Below are positions 33,809 through 42,751 of a stretch of 64,000 bases of DNA, piece after piece; the stretch's first letter is position 1, and every line of letters begins with the position of its first letter. Location: contig NZ_JARESG010000015.1 in assembly GCF_029076445.1 (NCBI RefSeq), positions 1-64,000 of the forward strand, written 5' to 3'. The notes under the pieces were generated by a model. It was not told the DNA's origin. It searched no databases and worked only from the letters and a program-made list of their open reading frames with translations. The DNA comes from Pseudarthrobacter naphthalenicus. Lineage in GTDB: Bacteria; Actinomycetota; Actinomycetes; Actinomycetales; Micrococcaceae. A program made the translations under genes and the position numbers.

Positions 33809-35323
33809 TCACCGCTCCCCCGCCCTGCCTTCGGGTCCCGCGTGCGCCGCCCTTCCGGCCTCGTATCCGGGGCCGAACGGCAGCGTGGCCATGTCCAGCA
33901 GGGGGTTGGCGTCCTGGGTTGCCACCAGTTCGCGGGCGGCCTGCTCCGAATCCACGCTGGGCATCGACCCGGGCAGGTGCCGCCGGGCGGATTCGGGCAG
34001 GAAGTAGATGGTGACCGCGGCGATGGCCGAGGTGGCCATGAGGTAATACGCGGGCATCAGGTCGTTGCCCGTCAGTTGGATCAGGCTGGCAATAATGAAC
34101 GGCGTGGTGCCGCCGAAGATGGCCACGGCAAAGTTGTACGCGATCCCCATGGCCCCGTAGCGGTGGGCCGTGGGGAACAGCGCCGGCAGCGCGGAGGCGA
34201 GGTTGGCCACGTAGAACGTCACCGGGAAGGCCACCAGGGCCAGGCCGGTGACCGTGGCCGGGATGGTTCCGACGGAGATCAGGGTGAAGGCCGGCAGCGC
34301 CAGGACCACCGTGCTGATGGCACCTATCCACAGCACCGGGCGCCGGCCGATCCGGTCCGAGAGATGGCCGGTCAGCGGAATGCACAGGGACATGACCACC
34401 AGGACCGGAATGGTCAGGAGGGTCCCGTGGATTTCGTCGTAGCCCTTGTTGGTGGTCAGGTACGTGGGCATGTAGGAGGTCAGCGCGTAGCCCACCGTGT
34501 TGGCGGCGGCCACCAGGATCATGGCCAGCACGATCCGCTGCCAGTGGGCCTTGAGGATTCCCACCGGGCCCAGGGGACCGAGCACCTCCCCGGTTTCGGG
34601 GTGCCTGGCCGTCTCCGCCTCGGCCTCAAGGGTTGCCCGGAACGCCGGCGATTCCTCAATTTTCATCCGGAAGTAGATCGCAATGATGCCCAGGGGCCCG
34701 GCAATAAGGAACGGAATTCGCCAGCCCCAGGCCTCCATCCCGGCCTGGCCCAGGATGAGCTGGAGGACGGACACCAGACCGGCGCCCAGGGCGAAGCCCA
34801 GATAGCTGCCCATGTCCAGGAAGCTGACAAAGAAGCCGCGGCGCTGGTCCGGGGAGTGCTCACTGACGAACGTAGTGGCGCCTGCGTACTCGCCCCCGGT
34901 CGAAAACCCCTGCACCAGCTTGGTGACCACCAGCAGCACGGCGGCCCAGATGCCCAGGACCGAGTACCCGGGGAGCAGACCGACGGCGAACGTGGCCGCG
35001 GCCATGAGCATCAGGGTCATGGCCAGGACCTTCTGCCGGCCGATCTTGTCGCCCAGCCAGCCGAAAAACACCCCGCCCACCGGGCGGGCGATAAACGTGG
35101 CCCCGAACGTCCCCAGGAGGAACAGGTTCTGCACGGCTTTGTCCGCTTCGGGCAGGAACACCGGCCCCATGGTGGTGATCAGATACCCGAAGACCCCCAC
35201 GTCGTACCATTCCATCGTGTTCCCGACGATGGTCCCGCCCAGCGCTTTCCGGAGCGTCCGGTGGTCAACAACATTGACGTCTGAGACGCGGAGCCGGCGC
35301 TTCTGCAGAGGTTGCCGGGTCAT
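33809..35323 (-). CDS. MHS-family MFS transporter (proline/betaine/dicarboxylate type)
   Basis: 504 aa, 12 helices. The N-terminus has the MHS pattern GTIVGNTMEWYDVGVFGYLI, then FIARPVGGVFFGWLGDKIGR with the DR/K loop of the major facilitator family. Later come QGFSTGGEYAGATTFVSEHS and WRIPFLIAGPLGIIAIY. MHS members are proton symporters for betaine, proline, citrate or alpha-ketoglutarate. The tail FLPESARRHLPGSMPSVDSE is also found in the 14688-15200 remnant. It is divergent from the broken glycerophosphodiesterase gene across 296 bases, which hold no gene. Confidence 0.88.
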   Translation of the reverse strand: MTRQPLQKRRLRVSDVNVVDHRTLRKALGGTIVGNTMEWYDVGVFGYLITTMGPVFLPEADKAVQNLFLLGTFGATFIARPVGGVFFGWLGDKIGRQKVLAMTLMLMAAATFAVGLLPGYSVLGIWAAVLLVVTKLVQGFSTGGEYAGATTFVSEHSPDQRRGFFVSFLDMGSYLGFALGAGLVSVLQLILGQAGMEAWGWRIPFLIAGPLGIIAIYFRMKIEESPAFRATLEAEAETARHPETGEVLGPLGPVGILKAHWQRIVLAMILVAAANTVGYALTSYMPTYLTTNKGYDEIHGTLLTIPVLVVMSLCIPLTGHLSDRIGRRPVLWIGAISTVVLALPAFTLISVGTIPATVTGLALVAFPVTFYVANLASALPALFPTAHRYGAMGIAYNFAVAIFGGTTPFIIASLIQLTGNDLMPAYYLMATSAIAAVTIYFLPESARRHLPGSMPSVDSEQAARELVATQDANPLLDMATLPFGPGYEAGRAAHAGPEGRAGER

Positions 35324-35619
35324 GGCTGCCCCACCGCCGCATCGAAACTACCCCCCAGCTGGCATTCAGGCACTTGTACCTCCAGTGGACACACGCCACC
35401 GACGGATGGCGCCGTCTTTGGCATTGGACTCGCGATGCTGGCGAAGCCCGGGTGCCCGGCAACCGTGCCGGGCTGACAGGAAGAGCCGAATGGTCAAGGT
35501 GCGGACGGAACCCTGCGTTCAGTCCCGGCCCAGGTCCCATGGCGGCTGATTTTATGTGCTTCGACCATTCTGGCACCGCCACCCGGGCGCATCAATGAAA
35601 TCCCAGGAGGAAACCACCC

Positions 35620-36586
35620 ATGCGCCACGTCCTGACTGCTGCGGCAGCCGCCGCCCTCATCGCCGCCATGGCGAGCCCCGCCGTCGCCGCCCCGGAGAAC
35701 GGGGCCGGCACGCCGTCGTCGAACGCTGCCGGCGCTGCCACCTCGGCGATCAAAGTCAACGAACGCAACGTGTCCTTCGACCTGCAGAGCCACCGCGGCG
35801 GCCGCGGCGAGTGGACCGAAGAGTCCCTCACCGCCTTCGCCAACTCCCTGAAGCTGGGCGTGACCACCCTGGAGCTGGACACCCACCTGACAGAGGACGG
35901 CAAGGTGATCGTCTGGCACGACGACACCATCCAGGCGAACAAGTGCGTCGACACCGCACCGGCCACCGCCGGCGACCCCGAGTTCCCGTACGTGGGCGAC
36001 CGCGTGGCCGAGCTGTCCCTGGCCCAGGTCAAGACCCTGGACTGCGGCTTCATGCAGCTGCCCGGCTACCCGGACCAGGACGTCATCGAGGGCAACCGGA
36101 TCGCCGAGCTCAAGGACGTGTACCAGCTGGCCCGCGACACCAACGCCGCGAAAGTCCGCTTCAACGTGGAAACCAAGGTGAACGACAGCGAGATCGGCGG
36201 CGCCGGCATGGAGTCCCTCACCCGGGCTGACCCTGGTGGCACTCTCCAGCGGCGACGCCTGGATGGGCGTGGGCCAGCCCGGCAAGAGCCCCAACCTGGG
36301 CGGCATCGACATCGACGACTACAACGGTTCGCTTCCCAAGGCGGCAGCCGCCCTGGGGTACGACGCCGTCTCCCCCACGTTCCGTTCCGTCACCCCTGCG
36401 ATGATCACCGATGCCCACGCAGTGGGGCTGCCCGTCATCCCCTGGACCGTGAACACCACCGCGGACATGGCGCGCCTGATGGACCTGGGCGTGGACGGCA
36501 TCATCACCGACTACCCCACCCGGCTGCGCACCCTCATGGAGGAACGCGGGCTGAAGCTGCCCAAGGCGTACGAGGCCAAAGGCTAG
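35620..36586 (+). pseudogene. secreted glycerophosphodiester phosphodiesterase with deletion and frameshift
   Basis: The N-terminal frame (from 35620, AGGAGG 8 bases upstream) has a signal peptide and the GDPD core: LQSHRGGRGEWTEESLTAFA (His/Arg), TTLELDTHLTEDGKVIVWHD (Glu/Asp, His). It runs to about residue 200 (KVRFNVETKV) and then goes out of frame. The C-terminal half continues in the +1 frame from about 36220: LTLVALSSGDAWMGVGQPGK, then MDLGVDGIITDYPTRLRTLM. Compared with the family, about 40 residues between KVNDSE and GLTLV (a conserved helix and the QSFDW strand) are missing. So the enzyme is not functional as read; a sequencing error cannot explain a missing block. Confidence 0.75.
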
Positions 36587-36623
36587 TTTCCCCGGCGTGG
36601 CCGTGCCGCTTCTAAGATGAGGG

Positions 36624-37517
36624 ATGGACTTCGAGGACACGCTCTGGACGGTGTTGGGCGCCGGGCTGGTTCTGCTGATGCTCGTGGACGTCTTCCGTAC
36701 GCTCCTTTACCCGCACGGCTCCGGGCCCCTGGGCCGGGCGATCATGCGCGGGTTCTGGCTGGTGTCGAGGAAACTGCGGGGCCGGGGCACGTTCATCGCA
36801 GCGCCCCTGGCGATGGCGGCCGTCATCGGTGCGTGGGCCGGCCTGGCGGCCGTCGGCTGGGCCCTGCTCTACCTGCCCCACCTGACGGACGGTTTTGTTT
36901 ATGGTGCCGGGGTTCCGCTGCAGGCCGACTTCGCCGAAGCCCTGTACATGTCCCTGGTCACGCTCTCCACGGTGGGCTTCGGCGACATCGTGGCGGCGCA
37001 TCCGGTGCTCAGGCTGGTGGTTGCCCTCGAGGCCGTCACCGGATTCGGGTTGCTGACGGCAACGGTCACCTGGATCCTGCAGACCTTCCCGGCCCTCAAC
37101 CGTCGCCGGGCGCTTGCCCATCAGCTGAACCTGCTCCGGGAAGCCGCAGGTCCGGCCGGCCTCCTGGCGGTGAACCCGGCTCACGCGGCCGGACTGCTGG
37201 AGTCCATCGCCGGGAACGTGGCGTCGGTGAGCATAGACCTCCTCGCGTTCCACGAAACCTACTACTTCCGTGAAATTGAGCAGCGCGGTTCCCTGCCGGC
37301 CACCGTGGCCTACGCCCAGGAGCTGGTATCCCAGGCGCAGCGCAGCGAGAACGCTGAACTCCAGTTCGCAGGCCGCATGCTCCATGCCGCCCTCGAAGGA
37401 CTCGCGGAAGTCCTGCGCGGCAAATTCGGCCACGCCGGAACCACATCCGCCGATGTGTTCGACAGCTACGAACTGCACCACCGGCACGTGCGGCGCCGGG
37501 ATCCCGGCGCGGAATAG
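36624..37517 (+). CDS. two-pore-helix potassium-channel-like membrane protein
   Basis: 297 aa. After two N-terminal hydrophobic segments, the pore helix and selectivity filter appear at 107-123: LYMSLVTLSTVGFGDIV (TVGFG at 116-120), flanked by membrane helices. This is the Ion_trans_2 (2-TM K+ channel) signature. The C-terminal 160 residues are soluble and helical, with no RCK/TrkA nucleotide-binding motif (no GxGxxG seen). Probably a K+ channel gated by an unknown signal. Own promoter region upstream; not clearly in an operon. Confidence 0.85.
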   Translation: MDFEDTLWTVLGAGLVLLMLVDVFRTLLYPHGSGPLGRAIMRGFWLVSRKLRGRGTFIAAPLAMAAVIGAWAGLAAVGWALLYLPHLTDGFVYGAGVPLQADFAEALYMSLVTLSTVGFGDIVAAHPVLRLVVALEAVTGFGLLTATVTWILQTFPALNRRRALAHQLNLLREAAGPAGLLAVNPAHAAGLLESIAGNVASVSIDLLAFHETYYFREIEQRGSLPATVAYAQELVSQAQRSENAELQFAGRMLHAALEGLAEVLRGKFGHAGTTSADVFDSYELHHRHVRRRDPGAE

Positions 37518-37547
37518 CGTCGGGACCCGCGTGCAGGGTGGGCCAAA

Positions 37548-37565
37548 ATGGGGCAATTGCCCCAT
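37548..37565. promoter_or_regulatory. 18-bp perfect palindrome, likely operator
   Basis: ATGGGGCAATTGCCCCAT equals its own reverse complement. It lies 31 bases after the channel stop codon and about 53 bases upstream of the next ATG (37619), where a repressor site would be expected. Confidence 0.55.
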
Positions 37566-37618
37566 GCCCCTGCCGCGGCCCGGTCATAGGCTCGGGTCAT
37601 GGAGAAAAGGAGGCGGCC

Positions 37619-38374
37619 ATGACCATCTACCAGCCGCAGACATCAGCAGAGGCAACACCGAAACTTGCCGAACTTCCGGACGACGCCGCCGAGCATTTCG
37701 CTGGCTACGCCGTCCTGGGCCTACCTTTCAGCAGTGGCCACTACCTGGCCTTCCGGGATTTTCCGGTCAGCTCCGTGGGCCCCGGCTACCGCTCCGTCTG
37801 GCACCGCACACCCGCCGGCGAGTGGACCATCTACGCCAACACCGCACCCGAATTCAGTTGCGCCCGCTATTTCGGGACGGCCGTCCAGCACACTGTGGAG
37901 ACCGACGTCGACATCCAGTGGAGCGAGCCGTTCACCGCCCGGATCACGGTTCCCGGCGCCGTTGACTGGCGCCTGCAGCTAGGCACGTCCGCGGCCACCA
38001 GGATGCTGACGGCCATGGCCGTGCGGATGCCGGAACGCCTTTGGCGGAACGAGCTGGTGCTCCGGGCCATGGGAGCATTCGCCGGCCCGCTGCTGAACGC
38101 CGGCAGGATGAAGGTCGCGGGTGTGGTGCCGAACGGCCAGACGTTCCAGGCCCAGCCGCGGCAGTTGTGGCTGGTGACGGAGTCCCGGGCCACAATCCAG
38201 GGCGCGGACGCGGGAGTCCCGGGGGCACTCCCGGTCCAGGACCACCTGGCGGACTTCTGGCTTCCGCAGCGCGGCCTGTTCGGGGCCCGGGTGGGCGTCA
38301 GGTTCCCGTCCACCGCGCCTCCCGCCGGACCCGGTCCTGCCCGGGTAAAGGCCGGGAAGAACCAGGCCGCATAA
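37619..38374 (+). CDS. conserved-looking protein of unknown function
   Basis: 251 aa from the ATG at 37619, with GGAGG 5 bases upstream. Beta-rich middle: GYAVLGLPFSSGHYLAFRDF, YRSVWHRTPAGEWTIYANTA, CARYFGTAV. The last third has a helix (TRMLTAMAVRMPERLWRNEL) and a strand region (GRMKVAGVVPNGQTFQAQPR). No signal peptide, no membrane helix. The pattern of a small-molecule-binding beta-barrel (lipocalin-like) is conceivable. It precedes the HD-GYP/LuxR protein by 46 bases and may share its transcript. Confidence 0.75.
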   Translation: MTIYQPQTSAEATPKLAELPDDAAEHFAGYAVLGLPFSSGHYLAFRDFPVSSVGPGYRSVWHRTPAGEWTIYANTAPEFSCARYFGTAVQHTVETDVDIQWSEPFTARITVPGAVDWRLQLGTSAATRMLTAMAVRMPERLWRNELVLRAMGAFAGPLLNAGRMKVAGVVPNGQTFQAQPRQLWLVTESRATIQGADAGVPGALPVQDHLADFWLPQRGLFGARVGVRFPSTAPPAGPGPARVKAGKNQAA

Positions 38375-38420
38375 CCGCCGCGAGCGTGGTCCCTACTGCC
38401 ATGGCTGACGGCTTCCTAGA

Positions 38421-39992
38421 ATGGCAGGTGTGATGCAGTCACCGGCTGCGCCCCGGCGCAGCGAAGTCCTGGCCGCGCTGTCGCTCGCCATCGATCTGGG
38501 ACTGGGGCAGCCGATGGAGCACATGCTGCGTGCGTCCCTGCTGGCGTTACGGATCGCCGGGGCAGCGGGCGTTGACGCCGCCGGCCAAGGCAGGATCTAC
38601 TACGCCAACCAGCTGGCCTGGATCGGCTGCCACGCGGATTCCTTTGAACTGGCCGCGTTGTTCACGGATGACATCGCCTTCCGCGCCGACTACTACAACC
38701 GTGACCAGCACGGCCTCCCCATGTACGCCGGCATGTTCAGCCATGCCGGTGCCGGCCTCCCGCCGCTGGCCCGCGTTGCCCGCTGGACGCGTTTCGCGGC
38801 CACCGGCAGCGGGGCCGTGCGGACCATGATTGCCTCGCACTGCGTCTCCGCCGGGGTGCTGGCCAGCAGTGTAGGGCTCGACGACGGCGTGGCAGGCCTG
38901 CTTGCCCACACCTTCGAGCGGTGGGACGGCAAGGGCCTGCCGGCGGGCGTGTCAGGGTTGGACATCCCGTTGGAGATGCGGATCATGCAACTCGCGGACA
39001 CCGCAGAGGTCTTCCTGCGCCGGGAGGGGCTGGCCGGGGCGGTGGCCATGGTCCGGGCGCGCCGCGGCAGCCAGTTCGATCCGGCGCTGGCCGGGCTGTT
39101 CCTCGACCAGGCCGCGGCACTCACCGCAGGACTCCTCGACGTCGACTGCTGGCAGGCCGCCCTTGACCTGGCTCCCGCTGACGCTCCCCTGTCCGGCGGC
39201 CAGCTGGATGCGGTGCTGCGCGCGATCGGCGACTTCGCAGACCTCAAGTCTCCCTACACGGCCGGGCATTCCCGCGCCGTGGCGGCCCTCGCCGCCGCCG
39301 CCGGCGAGGAGCACGGGCTGCCGGCGGACGACGTCGGGGAGCTCCGCCGTGCAGGCTGGGTTCACGACCTTGGCCGGCTGGGGGTGTCCAACCAGGTGTG
39401 GGACAAGAAGGAACCCCTCACCGCGCTGGAGCTGGAACGCATCCGCATGCACCCGTTTCTGGGCGAGCGGATCCTCAGCCGCGTTCCCGGGCTGAAGGGC
39501 GAGGCGGCCCTCACCGGCGCACACCACGAGCGGCTCGACGGGTCCGGCTATCCACGCGGGCTTGCTGGAGCGGAGCTGGGGATCAAGCAGCGGATCCTGG
39601 CGGCTGCCGACTCCTACCATGCCTCCCTGGAGCCACGTCCGCACCGGCCCGCGCTCACGCCGGCTGATGCGGCTGCCCGGCTCCGGCGGGAAGTTTCAGC
39701 AGGAAGGCTCGGCAGCGAAGCGGTGGAGTCCGTGCTTGTGGCGGCCGGCCAGCAGCCCCGCCGTCCCCATGCCGCCGCAGGCGGGCTCACCCCGCGGGAA
39801 GTGGAAATCCTCGGCATGCTCTGCCGCGGCATGACGCCGGCCGAGATCGCCAGCACCCTGTTCCTTGCCCGGAAAACCGTCCGCAACCACGTGGAGCACA
39901 TCTACACCAAGATCGGTGCAACCAATAGGGTGGGTGCCACGTTGTTCGCGATCAGGAACGGCCTGACCGAGTACGGGGCGCCCACCACCTAG
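38421..39992 (+). CDS. HD-GYP-type phosphohydrolase fused to a LuxR helix-turn-helix
   Basis: 523 aa. Two HD-type halves are visible. The first (about 25-235) is degenerate: SHCVSAGVLASSVGLDDGVA, then FERWDGKGLP. The second (about 255-420) keeps the HD-GYP residues: AGWVHDLGRLGVSNQVWDKK, GAHHERLDGSGYPRGL. HD-GYP enzymes hydrolyse cyclic di-GMP. The C-terminal 70 residues are a LuxR/GerE helix-turn-helix: LTPREVEILGMLCRGMTPAE, then RKTVRNHVEHIYTKIG. So a signal-degrading enzyme and a DNA-binding domain sit in one chain. An unusual arrangement: HD-GYP proteins normally carry a receiver domain instead. The start at 38433 is a possible alternative. Confidence 0.85.
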   Translation: MAGVMQSPAAPRRSEVLAALSLAIDLGLGQPMEHMLRASLLALRIAGAAGVDAAGQGRIYYANQLAWIGCHADSFELAALFTDDIAFRADYYNRDQHGLPMYAGMFSHAGAGLPPLARVARWTRFAATGSGAVRTMIASHCVSAGVLASSVGLDDGVAGLLAHTFERWDGKGLPAGVSGLDIPLEMRIMQLADTAEVFLRREGLAGAVAMVRARRGSQFDPALAGLFLDQAAALTAGLLDVDCWQAALDLAPADAPLSGGQLDAVLRAIGDFADLKSPYTAGHSRAVAALAAAAGEEHGLPADDVGELRRAGWVHDLGRLGVSNQVWDKKEPLTALELERIRMHPFLGERILSRVPGLKGEAALTGAHHERLDGSGYPRGLAGAELGIKQRILAAADSYHASLEPRPHRPALTPADAAARLRREVSAGRLGSEAVESVLVAAGQQPRRPHAAAGGLTPREVEILGMLCRGMTPAEIASTLFLARKTVRNHVEHIYTKIGATNRVGATLFAIRNGLTEYGAPTT

Positions 39993-39998
39993 CGGCTG

Positions 39999-40766
39999 TC
40001 ACAGGACCTTGGAGAGGAACTCCTTGGTGCGCCCGTGCTGCGGATTGCTCAGGACCTGCCGGGGCGGGCCGGCCTCCACCACCACGCCTTCGTCCATGAA
40101 CACCAGGGTGTCCGCCACTTCGCGGGCGAAGCCCATCTCATGGGTCACCACCACCATGGTCATGCCGCTCTTGGCCAGTTCCTTCATCACCTCGAGCACC
40201 TCCCCCACCAGTTCCGGGTCCAGGGCACTGGTGGGCTCGTCGAAGAGCATGAGCTTGGGGTCCATGGCCAGGGCACGGGCGATGGCTACCCGCTGCTGCT
40301 GCCCGCCGGAGAGGTGCGCGGGGTAGGCATCACCTTTGTCCGCCAGCCCCACGCGGGCCAGCAGCTCGTTTGCGCGGGCGGTGGCCTTGGCCTTGGACAG
40401 GCCCTTCACCCGGATGGGGGCCAGGGTGATGTTTTCCATCGCCGTCAGGTGCGGGAACAGGTTGAAGCGCTGGAACACCATGCCGATTTCCCGGCGCTGC
40501 AGGGCCGCTTCGGAGAGCTTCTGCTCATAGAGCTTGCCGCCCTTTTGGCGGTAGCCCACCAGTTCGCCGTCAATGGAAAGCCGGCCGGCGTCCACCCGTT
40601 CCAGGTGGTTGATGCAGCGCAGGAACGTTGACTTGCCCGAACCGCTGGGCCCCACGATGCACAGGACCTGGCCGCGGGCCACTTCCAGGCTGATGCCGCG
40701 CAGAACCCGGTTGGTACCGAAGTTCTTCGAGACTTTCTCGGCCAGGACCATGGGCACGTCCGTCAT
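39999..40766 (-). CDS. polar amino-acid ABC transporter, ATP-binding subunit
   Basis: 255 aa. Walker [15 protein letters not shown]-loop [15 protein letters not shown], signature [19 protein letters not shown] and Walker [15 protein letters not shown] are all present. This is the GlnQ/HisP-type ATPase that powers amino-acid uptake. Its ATG overlaps the permease stop by 4 bases. Last gene of the operon; it ends 7 bases from the convergent HD-GYP gene. Confidence 0.9.
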   Translation of the reverse strand: MTDVPMVLAEKVSKNFGTNRVLRGISLEVARGQVLCIVGPSGSGKSTFLRCINHLERVDAGRLSIDGELVGYRQKGGKLYEQKLSEAALQRREIGMVFQRFNLFPHLTAMENITLAPIRVKGLSKAKATARANELLARVGLADKGDAYPAHLSGGQQQRVAIARALAMDPKLMLFDEPTSALDPELVGEVLEVMKELAKSGMTMVVVTHEMGFAREVADTLVFMDEGVVVEAGPPRQVLSNPQHGRTKEFLSKVL

Positions 40767-41809
40767 CCTTTTCCTCCAAAGTCGTTGCCGAGCGGGGCGC
40801 CCGGCTCCCCCGGAAGCACTGTCCCGGGGATCGCCGCGGGGCCCGCCTCGGATGCCGCGTCCGACGCCGGCGATTTCCTTCCAGCGTCCGCCCGGCCGGT
40901 GCCGCGGGAGAACCGCTTCTCAATGAAGTGCTGGCCCACCATCAGCACCGAGGTGAAGAGCAGGTACCAGAGTGATGCCACAATCAGCAGCGGCACGGGG
41001 GTGAAGGTCACCGCGGAGATGCCGCGGGAGACCCCGTACAGGTCGATGCTCAAGGGGATGGCCGCCACCAGGGAGGTGGTCTTCAGCATGGAGATGACTT
41101 CGTTGCCGGTGGGCGGAATGATGATCTTCATGGCCTGGGGCACCACCACAAAGCGCATGGTCTGGCCCCAGGACAGCGCCAGCGCGGTGGCGGCTTCCTC
41201 CTGGCCGCGGTCCACGGACAGCAGGCCCGCCCGCACAATTTCGGACATGTAGGCGGCCTCGTTCAGGCCCAGGCCGATCACGGCGGTGATGAAGAGGTTG
41301 GTGAATATTCCGTTGGGAATGGTGACCCACGGGTCCATGAACGGGATGCCGATGGTGAACACCGGATAGATCAGGGACACCAGGCCCCAGAAGACCAGCT
41401 GCACGTACACCGGAGTCCCCCGGAAGATCCAGATGTACAGCCAGGCGATGTTCTTCAGGACCGGGTTGGGCGAAAGCCGCATGATGGCCAGCACCAGGCC
41501 GATCACGATGGCGCCCAGCATGGCGTAGACGGTCAGCGACAACGTCACCCAGGCCGCCGCGCTGATCCGGCGGTCGAAGATGTACTTGCCTACATCCGCC
41601 CAGCCGTAATCCGGGCGCTGGGCGGCGTCCAGCACAAACACCGCCAGCCCCAGCACCAGGATGACGGCAAAGAAGTTCCGCCAGGGGTGGCGCAGCGGAA
41701 TGGCGACGATGGCCTCCGGCGGGGCATCGTCCACCGCCCGCCCGCTTCCGCTCCGCGGGCCGCCGCCCGGTCCCGCCTGGGTCATCCCGTCGGATTCCGC
41801 CCTGCTCAT
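40763..41809 (-). CDS. polar amino-acid ABC transporter, permease subunit
   Basis: 348 aa, with an N-terminal charged extension and 5-6 helices. The HisM/GlnP motif [20 protein letters not shown], then [20 protein letters not shown], is the EAA loop that docks the ATPase; [19 protein letters not shown] is typical of the family. Coupled to the ATPase gene downstream and 6 bases after the substrate-binding protein gene. Confidence 0.9.
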   Translation of the reverse strand: MSRAESDGMTQAGPGGGPRSGSGRAVDDAPPEAIVAIPLRHPWRNFFAVILVLGLAVFVLDAAQRPDYGWADVGKYIFDRRISAAAWVTLSLTVYAMLGAIVIGLVLAIMRLSPNPVLKNIAWLYIWIFRGTPVYVQLVFWGLVSLIYPVFTIGIPFMDPWVTIPNGIFTNLFITAVIGLGLNEAAYMSEIVRAGLLSVDRGQEEAATALALSWGQTMRFVVVPQAMKIIIPPTGNEVISMLKTTSLVAAIPLSIDLYGVSRGISAVTFTPVPLLIVASLWYLLFTSVLMVGQHFIEKRFSRGTGRADAGRKSPASDAASEAGPAAIPGTVLPGEPGAPLGNDFGGKG

Positions 41810-41815
41810 GTTCTG

Positions 41816-42724
41816 TTAACCCTTGGCCGCCACGTTGAGGTCCGCCTTCTTGATTCCGCCGGCTTCGACGCCCCACTTGGACAGGATCTTGGTGTAGCTG
41901 CCGTCGTCGATCAGGGTCTGGAGCGCCTTCTGCAGCGCGGGGGTGAAGTCGCTGCCCTTGGCCACCGGGATCCCGTAGGGGGCCACCTCGAACGCGTCCC
42001 CGGCGGTCTGCAGCTTGTCCTTGGTCTTGGAGATCGCGTACAGGGTCACGGGCGAGTCGGCGCTCATGGCGTCCACCTGCCCCACCGCCAGGGCGTTGGT
42101 GGCCTGGTCCTGGGCGTCGAACTTGAAGATCTGGATGGCCGGTTTGCCGGCGTCGGTGCAGGCCTTGGACTTCTTGGGCACTTCGTCGGTGTCCTCGTAC
42201 GTGGTGGCCTGGACGGCCACCTTCAGCCCGCAGGCGTTGTTGGGGTCCACGGTCTTGCCCTTGGCGGTAGCCCACTGGATCCCGGCGGAGTAGTAGTTGA
42301 CGAAGTCCACCTGCTTTTCGCGTTCCACGGTGTCCGTAAAGGAGGACATCCCCATGTCATCCTTGCCTGCGCGCACGGCCGGCAGGATGTTGTCGAAGGT
42401 GCCGATATCGAAGTTGACCTTCAGGCCCATCACCTTGCCCAGCGCGTTGGTGAGGTCCACGGACCAGCCGGCGGGCGCCCCGTTATCGTCCTTGAACTCG
42501 TTGGGCGGGTAGTTGTTGGCCATGCCCACGTTGAGCACCCCGGCGCTCTTGATCTTCTCCGGGAGCATCGCGGCCACGTCGTCGTTCTTTTTCACGTCGA
42601 CGGCGGCGGCACTGCCGCTTGCCCCGGCCGAACCGGTGGCAGCAGGCTGGCTGTTGTCCACGCAGCCGGAGAGGGCAAGCGCGGTGGCTACGGTGAGGAC
42701 GGGGAGTATGTATCGGGTGCGCAT
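41816..42724 (-). CDS. amino-acid ABC transporter, substrate-binding lipoprotein
   Basis: 302 aa. Lipobox LALSGC at about 17-22, so it is membrane-anchored outside. The family-3 solute-binding fold appears: VLNVGMANNYPPNEFKDDNG, AGWSVDLTNALGKVMGLKVN, DNILPAVRAGKDDMGMSSFT and YGIPVAKGSDFTPALQKALQ. Such proteins bind polar amino acids or related organic acids. The hydroxy-acid oxidase gene immediately upstream hints at a hydroxy- or amino-acid ligand, which is inference. Confidence 0.9.
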   Translation of the reverse strand: MRTRYILPVLTVATALALSGCVDNSQPAATGSAGASGSAAAVDVKKNDDVAAMLPEKIKSAGVLNVGMANNYPPNEFKDDNGAPAGWSVDLTNALGKVMGLKVNFDIGTFDNILPAVRAGKDDMGMSSFTDTVEREKQVDFVNYYSAGIQWATAKGKTVDPNNACGLKVAVQATTYEDTDEVPKKSKACTDAGKPAIQIFKFDAQDQATNALAVGQVDAMSADSPVTLYAISKTKDKLQTAGDAFEVAPYGIPVAKGSDFTPALQKALQTLIDDGSYTKILSKWGVEAGGIKKADLNVAAKG

Positions 42725-42751
42725 GGCTTCCTTAGCTTTCAGAGATTCTTT

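Noticed and set aside
33782..35284. 500-codon plus-strand frame across the MHS transporter gene
   Set aside because: The minus-strand product has 12 helices and a transporter signature; the plus-strand one is His/Gly/Arg-rich noise.
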